Program-made: the position numbers and the translations under genes
Assembly: GCA_030039575.1 (NCBI GenBank)
Contig: JASHVH010000348.1
Location: 1 to 11,276, forward strand
Reading direction: 5' to 3'
DNA: 11,276 nucleotides
Origin: Acidimicrobiales bacterium
GTDB lineage: Bacteria > Actinomycetota > Acidimicrobiia > Acidimicrobiales > Palsa-688
Notes under the pieces: model-generated
What the model was told of the DNA's origin: nothing
The model's input: the letters and a program-made list of their open reading frames with translations, nothing else
Databases searched by the model: none
Shown here: positions 1 to 7,135 of the stretch, one piece after another
How positions within the stretch are numbered: the first letter of the stretch is position 1
How the letters are laid out: each line of letters begins with the position of its first letter

Positions 1-486
1 CTCACCACCCGATAGCACCCCCACCGGCAGGTCGAGCCGGTCCGACCCGAGGCCGAGGCCCGCTACCAACTGGCGCACCTCGGACTCGGCGGCGTACCCG
101 CCCGCGTCTCTGAACCGCTCTTCGGCGCGCGAGTAACGATGGATTGCCCTTTCGGAAGGGTCCTCCTCCATCGCCAGCCGGAGCTTCTCCAGGCGGACGG
201 CGGCTTGGTCCAGCTGCCGGCCCGACAGGACGTGGGCCAAACCCGTGGCCTCCACCTCGACGGCGAGCCGCCGGGGGTCCTGGGTCAAGAACCCGAGCCC
301 TCCCGTCACCTGTACCCCGCCGGCCACCGGCGTTAGTTCGCCGCTCAGCACTTTGAGGAGGCTGGTCTTGCCCGCCCCATTGCGGCCGACGAGGCCTACC
401 TTGTCCCCGGCCCGCAGGCCGAAAGACGCACCGGTGAGCACCGAGCGCCCACCGATCTCAACGGACAAGTCCTTGGCCTCGAGCAC
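1..486 (-). CDS. ABC-F type ATPase, N-terminal part (3' end cut by window edge)
   Basis: This is the first 162 residues of a soluble ABC ATPase, running off the window at its C-terminal side. Read on the minus strand it gives a start MLEAKDLSVEIGGRSVL (GTG initiator), Walker A GRNGAGKT at residues 34-41, a Q-loop glutamine near residue 69 (LTQDP), a helical charged stretch around residues 90-135, and the ABC signature LSGGE at 158-162, the last codons in the window. No membrane segment is visible. A domain starting directly at residue 1 and a long helical insert between Q-loop and signature match the ABC-F family (EttA/Uup/Vga-like), which act on ribosomes rather than transport. The second ATPase domain that would prove this lies outside. 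The GTG at 486-484 is preceded directly by an in-frame TAG, so no upstream in-frame start is possible. The ribosome binding site is poor. It probably has no functional link to the sugar operon. Confidence 0.8.
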   Translation of the reverse strand, partial: MLEAKDLSVEIGGRSVLTGASFGLRAGDKVGLVGRNGAGKTSLLKVLSGELTPVAGGVQVTGGLGFLTQDPRRLAVEVEATGLAHVLSGRQLDQAAVRLEKLRLAMEEDPSERAIHRYSRAEERFRDAGGYAAESEVRQLVAGLGLGSDRLDLPVGVLSGGE

Positions 487-621
487 CTATCCATGATGGC
501 GGCTGCCCCTGCGTTCTTCAGGAAATTCTGGGCCCGTCGGCGGATAAGGGTCGGCAAATTGCGGGCCCGACAGGCGAAAAGAAGCGCCTCACGCTGGGCT
601 TCCGGCCCGGCTCTTTGACGG
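487..621. other. Intergenic gap with a weak inverted repeat
   Basis: This 135-bp gap lies between the end of the GH4 gene and the start of the ABC-F gene, both on the minus strand. It contains one perfect 7-bp inverted repeat, GGGCCCG at 530-536 and CGGGCCC at 562-568, with a 25-nt spacer, and a small 5-bp stem (AGGCG/CGCCT, about 572-589). Neither is followed by a clear T-tract on the minus strand, so a terminator is possible but not supported. Any promoter for the ABC-F gene must also lie here or further upstream. I could not pick a convincing one. Confidence 0.35.
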
Positions 622-2046
622 TTACTTCAGGTACGCCAGGTCGGCTCCATGCCGTTCCCGGTACTCGTCGAGGAGCTCACGAGCAGCGCTTATCCCGGGG
701 ACCAGCGGGTTGAGGGACAATGCGACCTCGGCCAACCCGGCATCCCCGGTCACCGCCGCTTGCACCAGCGTGCGCTCGTACTCTTTCACCTCACTGACCA
801 GGCCCCGGGCGGAGCGGGGGAGTGGCCCGGCAGCCAGTGGCTCGAGGCCGCCGCCATGGACGTAGGCCGGCACCTCGACGACATCGTCAGGCCGCAGGAA
901 CGGCACGCTAGAACCATTCGTGGTGTTGACGATCACCTTTGACGGTTTCCTGGAGCTGAGTCCGGCGATCACCTTCAAGGCCACCCCCTCGTACCCACCC
1001 ATTTCCGCCCTGTCGATCGGGGCGGGGCCTTCGGCCGCCCGGCGGGTGCGGGCCTGTTGCTGGTGGTTGTCCCCTTCGGTATCCGTGCGCATGTAGGTGT
1101 CGCGGCGGACGCCAAGTAGCAGGGAGTAGGTAGACCAGGCATCCTCGACGTCGCCCTTTTCGAAGGCCCGGGCTATGCCGCCGAGCAACTCCTCGTTGAG
1201 GCGCACGACGTCCTGGCCGCGGCTCGTGCCGGCACGGGCCACGTCTTGCACGTAACGACGGGAGTCGTAGTAATAGAACACGTACTCGGTGGGGACCGCC
1301 CCCACCCGGCGGACCATATCTGCGTCGAAGGCGGCGAAGCGATGGTCGAACCGCTGCAGGTCCTCGTAGCGCCTTAATAGCTCATCGATACGCTCCTCGC
1401 CCTCGACGCTGAACGAGGAGATCCAGCCCAGGTGGTTGAGACCCGAGTAAGCAAAAGACACGGACTCCGGCTCCGCGCCGAGGAAGTCGCCGAGACGTTC
1501 GAGGGCGCCGTTCGGTGTGTCGCAGACCCCGACCGCCCGTACCCCCCCGTGCAGCGAGATGGCTTGAGTGATTATGCCCGCCGGGTTGGTGAAGTTTATG
1601 AGCACCGCTCCGGGCGAGTACCGGGCCAGCAGTTCGCAGTAAGAAAGCACGACGGGGATTGTCCGCAGGGCCATGGCGGCGCCACCGGCGCCTGTCGTCT
1701 CCTGCCCCACCAGGCCACGTGACAGTGCCACCTGCTCATCGACCACACGGCCCTGGTCGCCTCCCACCCTGATGGCCGAAAAAACAAAGGCTGTGCCGGA
1801 AAAAGCCTCCTCGGGGTCGGCGGTGATGCTCACCATGCCGGGGTAACCAAGATAGCCGGCGATCTCCACGGCGAGCCTGCCGGTTGTTTGCCGCCTTACC
1901 GGGTCGGGCTCGAACAGGCTGATCTCGTCGAAAATGTTGGCGCCACTTGATAACAGCGCCCGTACAAAGGCGGGCATCCGTACCCCGCCCCCACCCAAAA
2001 CTGCCAGTTTAAGTGTTGGCAGTTTGACTGCCGGTACTTTCAGCAC
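622..2046 (-). CDS. GH4 family NAD- and metal-dependent 6-phospho-glycosidase
   Basis: This is a 474-residue cytoplasmic enzyme of glycoside hydrolase family 4. The family cleaves glycosides by an NAD+ and divalent-metal dependent oxidation/elimination mechanism. Visible features are the Rossmann glycine run (KLAVLGGGG, residues 13-21), R93-VGG, G114-QETTGAGG, the NPAG motif (154-157), the metal-ligand Cys of C-D-T-P (C175) and metal-ligand His in GLNHLGW (H205), and a tyrosine cluster YYY (258-260) in the region of the catalytic Tyr. The RVGG and GQETTG motifs resemble 6-phospho-beta-glucosidases, while C-D-x-P recalls the 6-phospho-alpha-glucosidase clade, so anomer and sugar stay open. The GTG start (2046-2044) is supported by AAAGGAGG four bases upstream. 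It overlaps the pfkB-type gene by 7 bp. Last gene of the run, it should act on a glycoside phosphorylated by the upstream ROK kinase. The first 12 residues are an extension encoded by tandem repeats. Confidence 0.9.
   Translation of the reverse strand: MLKVPAVKLPTLKLAVLGGGGVRMPAFVRALLSSGANIFDEISLFEPDPVRRQTTGRLAVEIAGYLGYPGMVSITADPEEAFSGTAFVFSAIRVGGDQGRVVDEQVALSRGLVGQETTGAGGAAMALRTIPVVLSYCELLARYSPGAVLINFTNPAGIITQAISLHGGVRAVGVCDTPNGALERLGDFLGAEPESVSFAYSGLNHLGWISSFSVEGEERIDELLRRYEDLQRFDHRFAAFDADMVRRVGAVPTEYVFYYYDSRRYVQDVARAGTSRGQDVVRLNEELLGGIARAFEKGDVEDAWSTYSLLLGVRRDTYMRTDTEGDNHQQQARTRRAAEGPAPIDRAEMGGYEGVALKVIAGLSSRKPSKVIVNTTNGSSVPFLRPDDVVEVPAYVHGGGLEPLAAGPLPRSARGLVSEVKEYERTLVQAAVTGDAGLAEVALSLNPLVPGISAARELLDEYRERHGADLAYLK
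1996..2040 (-). repeat. Three imperfect 15-bp tandem units at the 5' end of the GH4 gene
   Basis: Codons 3-17 of the GH4 gene consist of three 15-base units (2040-2026, 2025-2011, 2010-1996), each beginning with AAA and encoding KVPAV, KLPTL and KLAVL. Neighbouring units share 9 of 15 bases by eye. The first strand of the Rossmann fold starts in the third unit, so the first two look like a duplicated N-terminal extension. The stretch is visibly more AT-rich than its surroundings. Confidence 0.7.
1998..2025 (-). promoter_or_regulatory. Perfect 9-bp inverted repeat, possible mRNA hairpin or operator
   Basis: On the + strand AAACTGCCA (1998-2006) and TGGCAGTTT (2017-2025) are exact reverse complements with a 10-nt spacer. 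A third partial half-site, GACTGCC, follows at 2026-2032. In the operon mRNA it would form a 9-bp stem with a 10-nt loop starting 19 bases after the first base of the GH4 GTG codon, followed by four U residues. It could be a translation- or transcription-modulating hairpin, a protein operator, or a by-product of the tandem repeats. The structure is seen directly; any role is inference. Confidence 0.45.
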
Positions 2047-2966
2047 TGGCCCTCCTTTGCCCGTCCGGCCGTCCCCGTGACAATTCCTGCCACCGGGAGG
2101 TCACCCGCTGCCCCTAGCCTGGCCACGGCCTCCGAGCCGGCCGCGTTGCCGGCTGCGACTGCTTCCAAAAGACCGGACCCGCCGACGATGTTCCCGATCA
2201 TGGCCCCCGCAAACGCGTCGCCGGCCCCCGTACGGTCCCGGACCACAACGTTTTCGAGCCCTTCTGTGACCTCAGTGGCCGTTCCTCTCTCGACGGCAAT
2301 GGCGCCCTTGGGCCCGCGTTTCACCACCAGGCAGGGGCACCACTCCGAGGCCGAGGTGATAGCGTCCTCGAGGTCCTGCGCGCCGGTGAGGCGTATCAGT
2401 TCATCTTCGTTCGGCAGGAAAACGTCGGCGAGACGAGCACAACGGATGACGTCGGCGCCAAAATGGCCGGCCTCCTCGAGGTTGACGTCCAGCGCCACGC
2501 GCGTGCCCAGTGCCCGGGCTTCCTCCAGCAACGTGACCAAGCGAGGGTCTGGGTGCAGGTAGCACCACGACGGCCGCGCCCGGCGCAGGATCTCCAGCCA
2601 GCGGTCAGTCCTGGGGCCAAGGCCGTCGGGCTGCCTGGGCATGTGGCTGAGGAAGGCCCGGTCGCCGTTGAAATTGAGCGGTACAGTAATGCCCGCTACC
2701 GGGCCGGCGACATATTGTGAGGCGGACAGGTCAACGCCCTCTCGGCAACAGTGCTCTATCGCCAGCTTCGAGGCCAGGTCGTCCCCGAGCAGGGTGGCCA
2801 GGCCTGTCGCGGCCCCGGCCCGACTGGCGGCCACGGCGGCTGTTAGTGCCCCCCCGCAGGAAAAGGCGAAGGCATCCGTGAAGATCTCCTCGCCGGGCCC
2901 GGGTAGCCGCTCGATGCCGCCGAACACGATCTCCAGGTAGAGGGACCCGAACACCATCAGGTCCAT
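2040..2966 (-). CDS. PfkB-family carbohydrate kinase
   Basis: This is a 308-residue ribokinase/PfkB-type kinase that transfers the ATP gamma-phosphate to a sugar or sugar derivative in the cytoplasm. It shows the N-terminal glycine motif (SCGGALTAAVAASRAG, residues 36-51), PNEDE (185-189), a KRGPKGA segment (217-223) and the C-terminal signature D-R-T-GAGDAFAG (244-254), with D250 as the expected catalytic base. Length is normal for the family. The start at 2966 is chosen for its strong ribosome binding site (GGAGGGGAG, six bases upstream). An ATG at 3002 in a TAATG stop-start overlap with the preceding ATPase gene would add 12 Pro/Ala/Gly-rich residues and cannot be excluded. It overlaps the GH4 start by 7 bp. 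The sugar cannot be told from sequence. In context it probably phosphorylates a monosaccharide or sugar phosphate released by GH4. Fructokinase, ribokinase-like or tagatose-6-phosphate kinase-like roles all remain possible. Confidence 0.88.
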   Translation of the reverse strand: MDLMVFGSLYLEIVFGGIERLPGPGEEIFTDAFAFSCGGALTAAVAASRAGAATGLATLLGDDLASKLAIEHCCREGVDLSASQYVAGPVAGITVPLNFNGDRAFLSHMPRQPDGLGPRTDRWLEILRRARPSWCYLHPDPRLVTLLEEARALGTRVALDVNLEEAGHFGADVIRCARLADVFLPNEDELIRLTGAQDLEDAITSASEWCPCLVVKRGPKGAIAVERGTATEVTEGLENVVVRDRTGAGDAFAGAMIGNIVGGSGLLEAVAAGNAAGSEAVARLGAAGDLPVAGIVTGTAGRAKEGQC

Positions 2967-2972
2967 AGGGAG

Positions 2973-2981
2973 CTCCCCTCC
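2973..2981 (-). promoter_or_regulatory. Ribosome binding site deciding the PfkB-kinase start
   Basis: Minus-strand GGAGGGGAG lies six bases before the ATG at 2966. The alternative ATG at 3002 has no comparable site, which favours the shorter protein. Confidence 0.65.
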
Positions 2982-3001
2982 CGGAGGCGCGGCGGGCGCC
3001 A

Positions 3002-4069
3002 TTAGCTGGCCACCGCGGCCGGGGTGGGGGCGGCTGGGCCCGGGGCGTTGACGTGGCAGGCTGCCTCGTGCTCGGGGGCGGTCGGGCGGAGGCGGGGGGT
3101 CACCTGGGCACAGACGTCGATGGCCAGCGGGCAGCGCCAGCGGAAACGGCAGCCTTCCCCTGGGTCTATCACCCGGGGTGGCTCGCCGACATCGGCTGAA
3201 GTGATGGCCATTTCGGCCCGGGGGTCCGGCACGGCCGAAAGGAGGAGACGCGTGTACGGGTGGACCGGGTTGTGCAGGACGTCGTCGGTAGGCCCGTGCT
3301 CGACGAGGTGCCCGGCGTACATAACCAGGACCCTGTCCGAGACATAGCGGGCCGACGCGATGTCATGGGTGATGTAAAGGATCGAGACACCCTCTTCCTC
3401 TCGCAGACGGGCCATCACGTTGAGGAGCCCGATGCGTATGGACACGTCGAGCATCGACACCGGCTCGTCGGCCAGCACCAGCTTCGGCCGGTACGACAGA
3501 GCCTGGGCGAAACCGACCCGCTGGCGCTGGCCTCCGGAGAGCTCGTACGGGTACTTGGTCATGATGATGGCCGGGGGCACCAGGCCCACCACTTCGAGCA
3601 CCCGCTCGGCTTCGGCCTGGCGCTGGTGCCGGTCCAGTTCCGGCCGGTGCAGCTTCAGGCCTCTTTCCACCGTGTAACCGATGGTGTGGGCCGGGTTGAG
3701 CGAACTGAACGGGTCCTGGAAGACCATCGGGACCTGGCCCCGGTAGGCCAGGAGGTCAACTCGCCGGCGCAGCGACGAGACCGGCCGGCCCCGGAAAAGA
3801 ACTTCACCAGACGTGGGCCGGTACACCATGGTCAATAGCCGGGCGACGGTCGATTTGCCCGAGCCGGACTCACCGACGAGGGCCACGATCTCGCGCTCGG
3901 CAATGGTCATGTCCAGGTCGTCCACCGCGTGCAGGGTGCGGCCGCGCAGGCCGCCGACCCTGAAGTGGCGGGTGAGGCTGCGCGTCTGCAGCAATGGTGC
4001 CCTTGTGACCTCCACGTGCCCGTTGGTCTCAGGCACGGCCCGCTTGCACGTCCCGTCCTGTTCCCCCAT
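3002..4069 (-). CDS. Opp/Dpp-type ABC importer ATPase, OppF/DppF-like
   Basis: This 355-residue nucleotide-binding subunit powers import by the DppB/DppC-type permeases of this locus. It has Walker A GESGSGKST (66-74), Q-loop MVFQDPFSSLNP (115-126, typical of the F-type subunit), signature LSGGQRQR (177-184), Walker B LVLADEP (197-203), D-loop SMLD (205-208) and switch H235. The C-terminal Opp/Dpp domain carries NPVHPYT and four spaced cysteines (C-x5-C-x6-C then C about 18 residues later), the pattern linked to an iron-sulfur cluster in some members. The ATG at 4069 gives a 41-bp overlap with the upstream ATPase gene and has a weak ribosome binding site. A GTG at 4036, overlapping the upstream TGA, is an alternative start that loses 11 residues. 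An open frame extends further upstream but is antisense-free overlap with the other ATPase gene, so it is not used. Confidence 0.9.
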   Translation of the reverse strand: MGEQDGTCKRAVPETNGHVEVTRAPLLQTRSLTRHFRVGGLRGRTLHAVDDLDMTIAEREIVALVGESGSGKSTVARLLTMVYRPTSGEVLFRGRPVSSLRRRVDLLAYRGQVPMVFQDPFSSLNPAHTIGYTVERGLKLHRPELDRHQRQAEAERVLEVVGLVPPAIIMTKYPYELSGGQRQRVGFAQALSYRPKLVLADEPVSMLDVSIRIGLLNVMARLREEEGVSILYITHDIASARYVSDRVLVMYAGHLVEHGPTDDVLHNPVHPYTRLLLSAVPDPRAEMAITSADVGEPPRVIDPGEGCRFRWRCPLAIDVCAQVTPRLRPTAPEHEAACHVNAPGPAAPTPAAVAS

Positions 4070-5213
4070 CTGGCTCTGGCAGGCCGTCGCCGGCGCCGCT
4101 GTAAAGCAAGCAGCGGACCACGGCGCCGTCGAGCTCATAGAGGTCCGGGCTGGTAGAGGCGCAGCGCGAGAAGGCCTTGGCGCAGCGGGGCTGGAAATTG
4201 CAGCCCACCGGGAGCTTGGTGAGGTCGGGAGGGCTGCCCGGGATGCCCTCGAGCGGGGCCCGAGGGCCATAGGCAGAGGGAAAAGCTTCGAGGAGGCCAC
4301 GGGTGTAGGGGTGTAAAGGGCTGGCGAAAAGGGGCCGGGTCGGGCGGGCCTCGACGATCTGGCCGGCGTACATGACCACCACCCGGTCCGAGAAATGAGC
4401 CACCAGGGACATGTCATGGGTGACGAAGATGATGGCGAACCCGAGTTCCCTTTGGAGCTGTTTGACCTGGACCATGAGGGAGCGCTGAGCGACTACGTCC
4501 AGGGCCGAGGTGGGCTCGTCCATCAGTATCAGCTCGGGCGAAAACAGCAGCGCCATGGCGATCATGGCCCGCTGGCGCATTCCTCCAGAAAGTTGGTGCG
4601 GGTAGCTTTTGAGGTGCACCACGTCGATACCCACCAGGACGAGCACTTCCTCCGAGCGTGCCCGGATGTAATTCGGGTTTTTTTCGCCGTGCGCCTTCAT
4701 GGCGTCGGAAAACTGGGTCTCTATGGACATAACCGGGTTGAGGGCGTTCATGGCCGACTGCATGACTACCGACATCCCGCGCCAGCGGACGGCGCGCAAC
4801 TGCTTGTCCGTCATAGCCACCATGTTCTGGCCGTTGAAAACTACCGTCCCACCTGTCACTTCTGCCGGTGAGCTGAGTAAGTGGGCTATGGCAAAAAGCA
4901 ACGTCGACTTCCCGCAACCGGACTCGCCCACGATGGCCATGAACTCGCCCTCGGATAGCCCGAAGCTCACTTTGTCGACGGCCTGCGCCGGTGCCACGCC
5001 CGCGTACTCCACCGACAGCTCCTTGACCTCGAGGATGCGCTTCTTGGCCACCGTTGGCGCAGTTGCCAGGTCGGCGCCGGAAGGCACCGGTCCCGTCCCT
5101 CCCGGGCCGTTGGTGACTGGGACCGCGACAGCGGGGGTCGCGGGACCGGCGCCGGCTGGGACCGGGGCCGGATCTGCGGCAGGAGCCGTGGGCGGCGGCG
5201 TCCGCGGTCTCAT
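4029..5213 (-). CDS. Opp/Dpp-type ABC importer ATPase, OppD/DppD-like, with Pro/Ala-rich N-terminus
   Basis: This is a 394-residue nucleotide-binding subunit and the partner of the next ATPase. It has Walker A GESGCGKST (96-104), Q-loop Q152 in VVMQSAMNALNP, signature LSGGM (208-212), Walker B LILMDE (228-233), D-loop SALD (236-239) and switch H266. The C-terminal Opp/Dpp domain has SPLHPYT and the same four-cysteine pattern (GCNFQPRC, then C-x6-C, then C about 17 residues on). The start at 5213 is strongly supported by AAGGAGG five bases upstream and an ATGA overlap with the permease stop. The first 55 or so residues are a Pro/Ala/Gly-rich, apparently disordered tail before the ABC domain begins at RILEVKEL (59-66). 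OppD proteins normally start close to that point. The longer open frame upstream overlaps dppC and is not used. Confidence 0.92.
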   Translation of the reverse strand: MRPRTPPPTAPAADPAPVPAGAGPATPAVAVPVTNGPGGTGPVPSGADLATAPTVAKKRILEVKELSVEYAGVAPAQAVDKVSFGLSEGEFMAIVGESGCGKSTLLFAIAHLLSSPAEVTGGTVVFNGQNMVAMTDKQLRAVRWRGMSVVMQSAMNALNPVMSIETQFSDAMKAHGEKNPNYIRARSEEVLVLVGIDVVHLKSYPHQLSGGMRQRAMIAMALLFSPELILMDEPTSALDVVAQRSLMVQVKQLQRELGFAIIFVTHDMSLVAHFSDRVVVMYAGQIVEARPTRPLFASPLHPYTRGLLEAFPSAYGPRAPLEGIPGSPPDLTKLPVGCNFQPRCAKAFSRCASTSPDLYELDGAVVRCLLYSGAGDGLPEPDGGTGRDVQAGRA

Positions 5214-6139
5214 CGGCGCCTCCTTCGCACGGGTCGCAAAGCCGGGTTGCTCACTTCGTCGAAGGCATAGTTCAGAAGGGCGAAGGCGGCGCCGAGAAGG
5301 GCTATGCATATCCCTGGCATGATCGCCCACAGCGGGGACCCGGATTGCAGAGCTTCGTTGTTTTGCGCCCAGTACAGCATTGTCCCCCACGAGAGGGTGT
5401 TGGGGTTGCCCAGGCCGATGAACTGCAGGCCTGCGGCCGCCACGATGGCGTACAGGGTGGTGCCCAGGAATATGGCCACGATGAGGGAAGTCATCGTGGG
5501 CAGTATCTCCGAGACGATCACTCGCCAACGCCGCTCGCCCCGCAACTTCGCCGCCACCAGGAAGTCTCGGTTGCGTAGCGAGAGGGCCTGGACCCTGAGC
5601 TGCCTGGCCCCGTAGGACCACCCAGTCACGACCAGGACGGCGATGAGGATGGTGTCCCCGCCGTTCTTCGAGTAGGCGGCTATCACGACAATCAAAGGGA
5701 AAGCGGGGATGACCAGGAAGATATCCGTAATCAGCGACAGGAAGTCGTCCGTAAACCCGCCCATGTACGCGGACGTGACGCCCACTATTACGGACAAAAG
5801 GGTGGCCAGCGCACCCGCGGCCACGGCCAGGAAAAGCGACTGACGAGTGGAATAGATAAGCTGCGCGAACAGGTCCTGGCCGTAAGCATTGGTGCCTAAC
5901 CAGTGGGCAGCAGAGGGGGCCAGGCCCGGGTTGTAGATCTCGGCTTGCGGGTTGTCGTGGGCGATCAGGCCGGGGAAGGCGGCCAGGAAACAGAAAATAG
6001 CCAGGATGACCACTCCGGCCGTGGCTTTGCGGTTAGACACGATGGCGCGTAGCAGGCCCCACACAGCGCCGCCGCGAAAACGGGCCCAGTACGATCTGAT
6101 CCCTGAGACCTGTCCGCTTGGGAGGGTGGTGGTGGCCAT
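5210..6139 (-). CDS. DppC-type ABC transporter permease
   Basis: This 309-residue inner-membrane subunit is one half of the translocation channel. It has the DppC-type N-terminal arm followed by a first membrane segment (about 40-60), the family motif HWLGTNAYGQDLFAQLIYS (79-97), further membrane segments at about 103-125, 136-156, 162-178, 217-238 and 270-292, and the cytoplasmic EAA loop that docks the ATPases (RDFLVAAKLRGERRWRVIV, 191-209). It ends in five arginines, fitting an inside C-terminus. Length is usual for the family. The start at 6139 lies 12 bases after the dppB stop and has only a weak ribosome binding site, so coupling to dppB translation is likely. The gene product is expected to pair with the DppB-like subunit. 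Confidence 0.92.
   Translation of the reverse strand: MATTTLPSGQVSGIRSYWARFRGGAVWGLLRAIVSNRKATAGVVILAIFCFLAAFPGLIAHDNPQAEIYNPGLAPSAAHWLGTNAYGQDLFAQLIYSTRQSLFLAVAAGALATLLSVIVGVTSAYMGGFTDDFLSLITDIFLVIPAFPLIVVIAAYSKNGGDTILIAVLVVTGWSYGARQLRVQALSLRNRDFLVAAKLRGERRWRVIVSEILPTMTSLIVAIFLGTTLYAIVAAAGLQFIGLGNPNTLSWGTMLYWAQNNEALQSGSPLWAIMPGICIALLGAAFALLNYAFDEVSNPALRPVRRRRR
5219..5225 (-). promoter_or_regulatory. Ribosome binding site of the OppD-like ATPase
   Basis: Minus-strand AAGGAGG lies five bases before the ATG at 5213 and within the last codons of the upstream permease gene. It fixes the start and supports translational coupling through the ATGA overlap. Confidence 0.75.
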
Positions 6140-6151
6140 CGCTACGGGTAC

Positions 6152-7135
6152 CTAGGCCTGTGTTCGCGTGCGGGGGTCGAGCAAGATGGTGGCGAAATCC
6201 ATGAGGAGGACGGCCGTGAGCACGCACACCGTGATGAACAAGAAGAGGGTCTGCATCAGGGCGAAGTCCTCGTTCTCCACTGCCTGCAGGAGCATGTAAC
6301 CCACACCCGGGTACGAAAAGACGTACTCGACCAGGATGGCTCCGGAGACCACAAAGCCGAGGGACATGGCAAATCCGGTAAGGTTCGGCAGGACAGCGTT
6401 GCGGCCGGCATAAGCGAACATTATGCGTAGCGGCGAGAGCCCCTTAGCCCTGGCCATGCGCACGTAATCTTCCGACAGGGTGGAGATCATGTTGTTACGC
6501 ATGGTGAGGACCCAGCCGCCTATTGAGGTGATCAGGATGACCATGGCGGGGAGGAAAGCGTGACTGAGCACGTCGCCGATAAAGTGCCAGCTCCAACCGG
6601 CCGTATCGGTGTTGGAGTACCCGAAGCCTTGGGGGAACCAGCCAAGCGTGACCGAGAACAGCAACAGCGCCATCAACGCCAGGAAGAAATACGGGAAAGC
6701 CGAAATAATCACGAATATCGGGGGCATCACGCTGTCCAGAGCGCTCCCCCGGCGCCAGCCGGCCACAATGCCGACGATCGTCCCGGCGGCGAAGGCGAGG
6801 ACCGTGGTAAGGCCCACCAGCCCGAGGGTCCACGGCAGGGCGGCAAAGACGACCTGGGACACCGGGTCGGGGAAGAACGTGAGGGACGTCCCGAAGTGCC
6901 CCGTCAGCATATCGCCCAGGTAAGTGAAGTACTGGTGGACCGAGCTCTGGCTGCTGTTGACGCCAAAGGCGATCTCCAGTGCCTTGAGCGCGGAACCATT
7001 TATCCGGCCCTTGTAGCGGGCCATCATGGCTTCGGCCGGGTTGCCCGGCATCAACCGGGGCAGCACGAAGTTAATGGTCAGGCAGGCCCACAGGGTCACG
7101 ATGAAGAAGCCCAGGCGGCGCGTTACGTAACGCAT
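6152..7135 (-). CDS. DppB-type ABC transporter permease
   Basis: This 327-residue inner-membrane subunit is the other half of the channel. It opens with the standard RYVTRRLGFF start, has a first membrane segment at about 9-28, a periplasmic (outside) domain including PGNPAEAMM (30-38), five more membrane segments (about 103-126, 137-163, 188-210, 252-275, 296-318), and the EAA loop EDYVRMARAKGLSPLRIMF (222-240). The ATG at 7135 is the only reasonable in-frame start: upstream codons in this frame include no ATG, GTG or TTG back past the strong Shine-Dalgarno at 7178-7173. That site instead points to an out-of-frame mini-ORF. Either dppB is translated by coupling to the mini-ORF, or the G5 run upstream carries an indel and the real protein has a short N-terminal extension. 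Confidence 0.92.
   Translation of the reverse strand: MRYVTRRLGFFIVTLWACLTINFVLPRLMPGNPAEAMMARYKGRINGSALKALEIAFGVNSSQSSVHQYFTYLGDMLTGHFGTSLTFFPDPVSQVVFAALPWTLGLVGLTTVLAFAAGTIVGIVAGWRRGSALDSVMPPIFVIISAFPYFFLALMALLLFSVTLGWFPQGFGYSNTDTAGWSWHFIGDVLSHAFLPAMVILITSIGGWVLTMRNNMISTLSEDYVRMARAKGLSPLRIMFAYAGRNAVLPNLTGFAMSLGFVVSGAILVEYVFSYPGVGYMLLQAVENEDFALMQTLFLFITVCVLTAVLLMDFATILLDPRTRTQA

Noticed and set aside
139..356. Small + strand frames near the left edge
   Set aside because: They are antisense to the ABC-F domain, whose Walker A and LSGGE motifs identify the minus strand as coding.
530..568. Rho-independent terminator after the GH4 gene
   Set aside because: The stem is only 7 bp with a 25-nt loop and no T-tract follows on the minus strand, so it is listed only as a weak inverted repeat.
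3260..3838. 192-residue open frame on the + strand
   Set aside because: It is antisense to the OppF-like ATPase, whose Walker and signature motifs are clear. It is rich in His/Arg/Gly and shows no domain; long antisense frames are common in high-GC genes.
4070..4417. Long N-terminal extension of the OppF-like ATPase frame
   Set aside because: It overlaps the upstream ATPase gene in another frame, is Ser/Pro/Ala-rich shadow sequence, and the family's domain starts after 4069.
5214..5621. Long N-terminal extension of the OppD-like ATPase frame
   Set aside because: It overlaps dppC, and a near-perfect ribosome binding site with ATGA overlap marks 5213 as the start.
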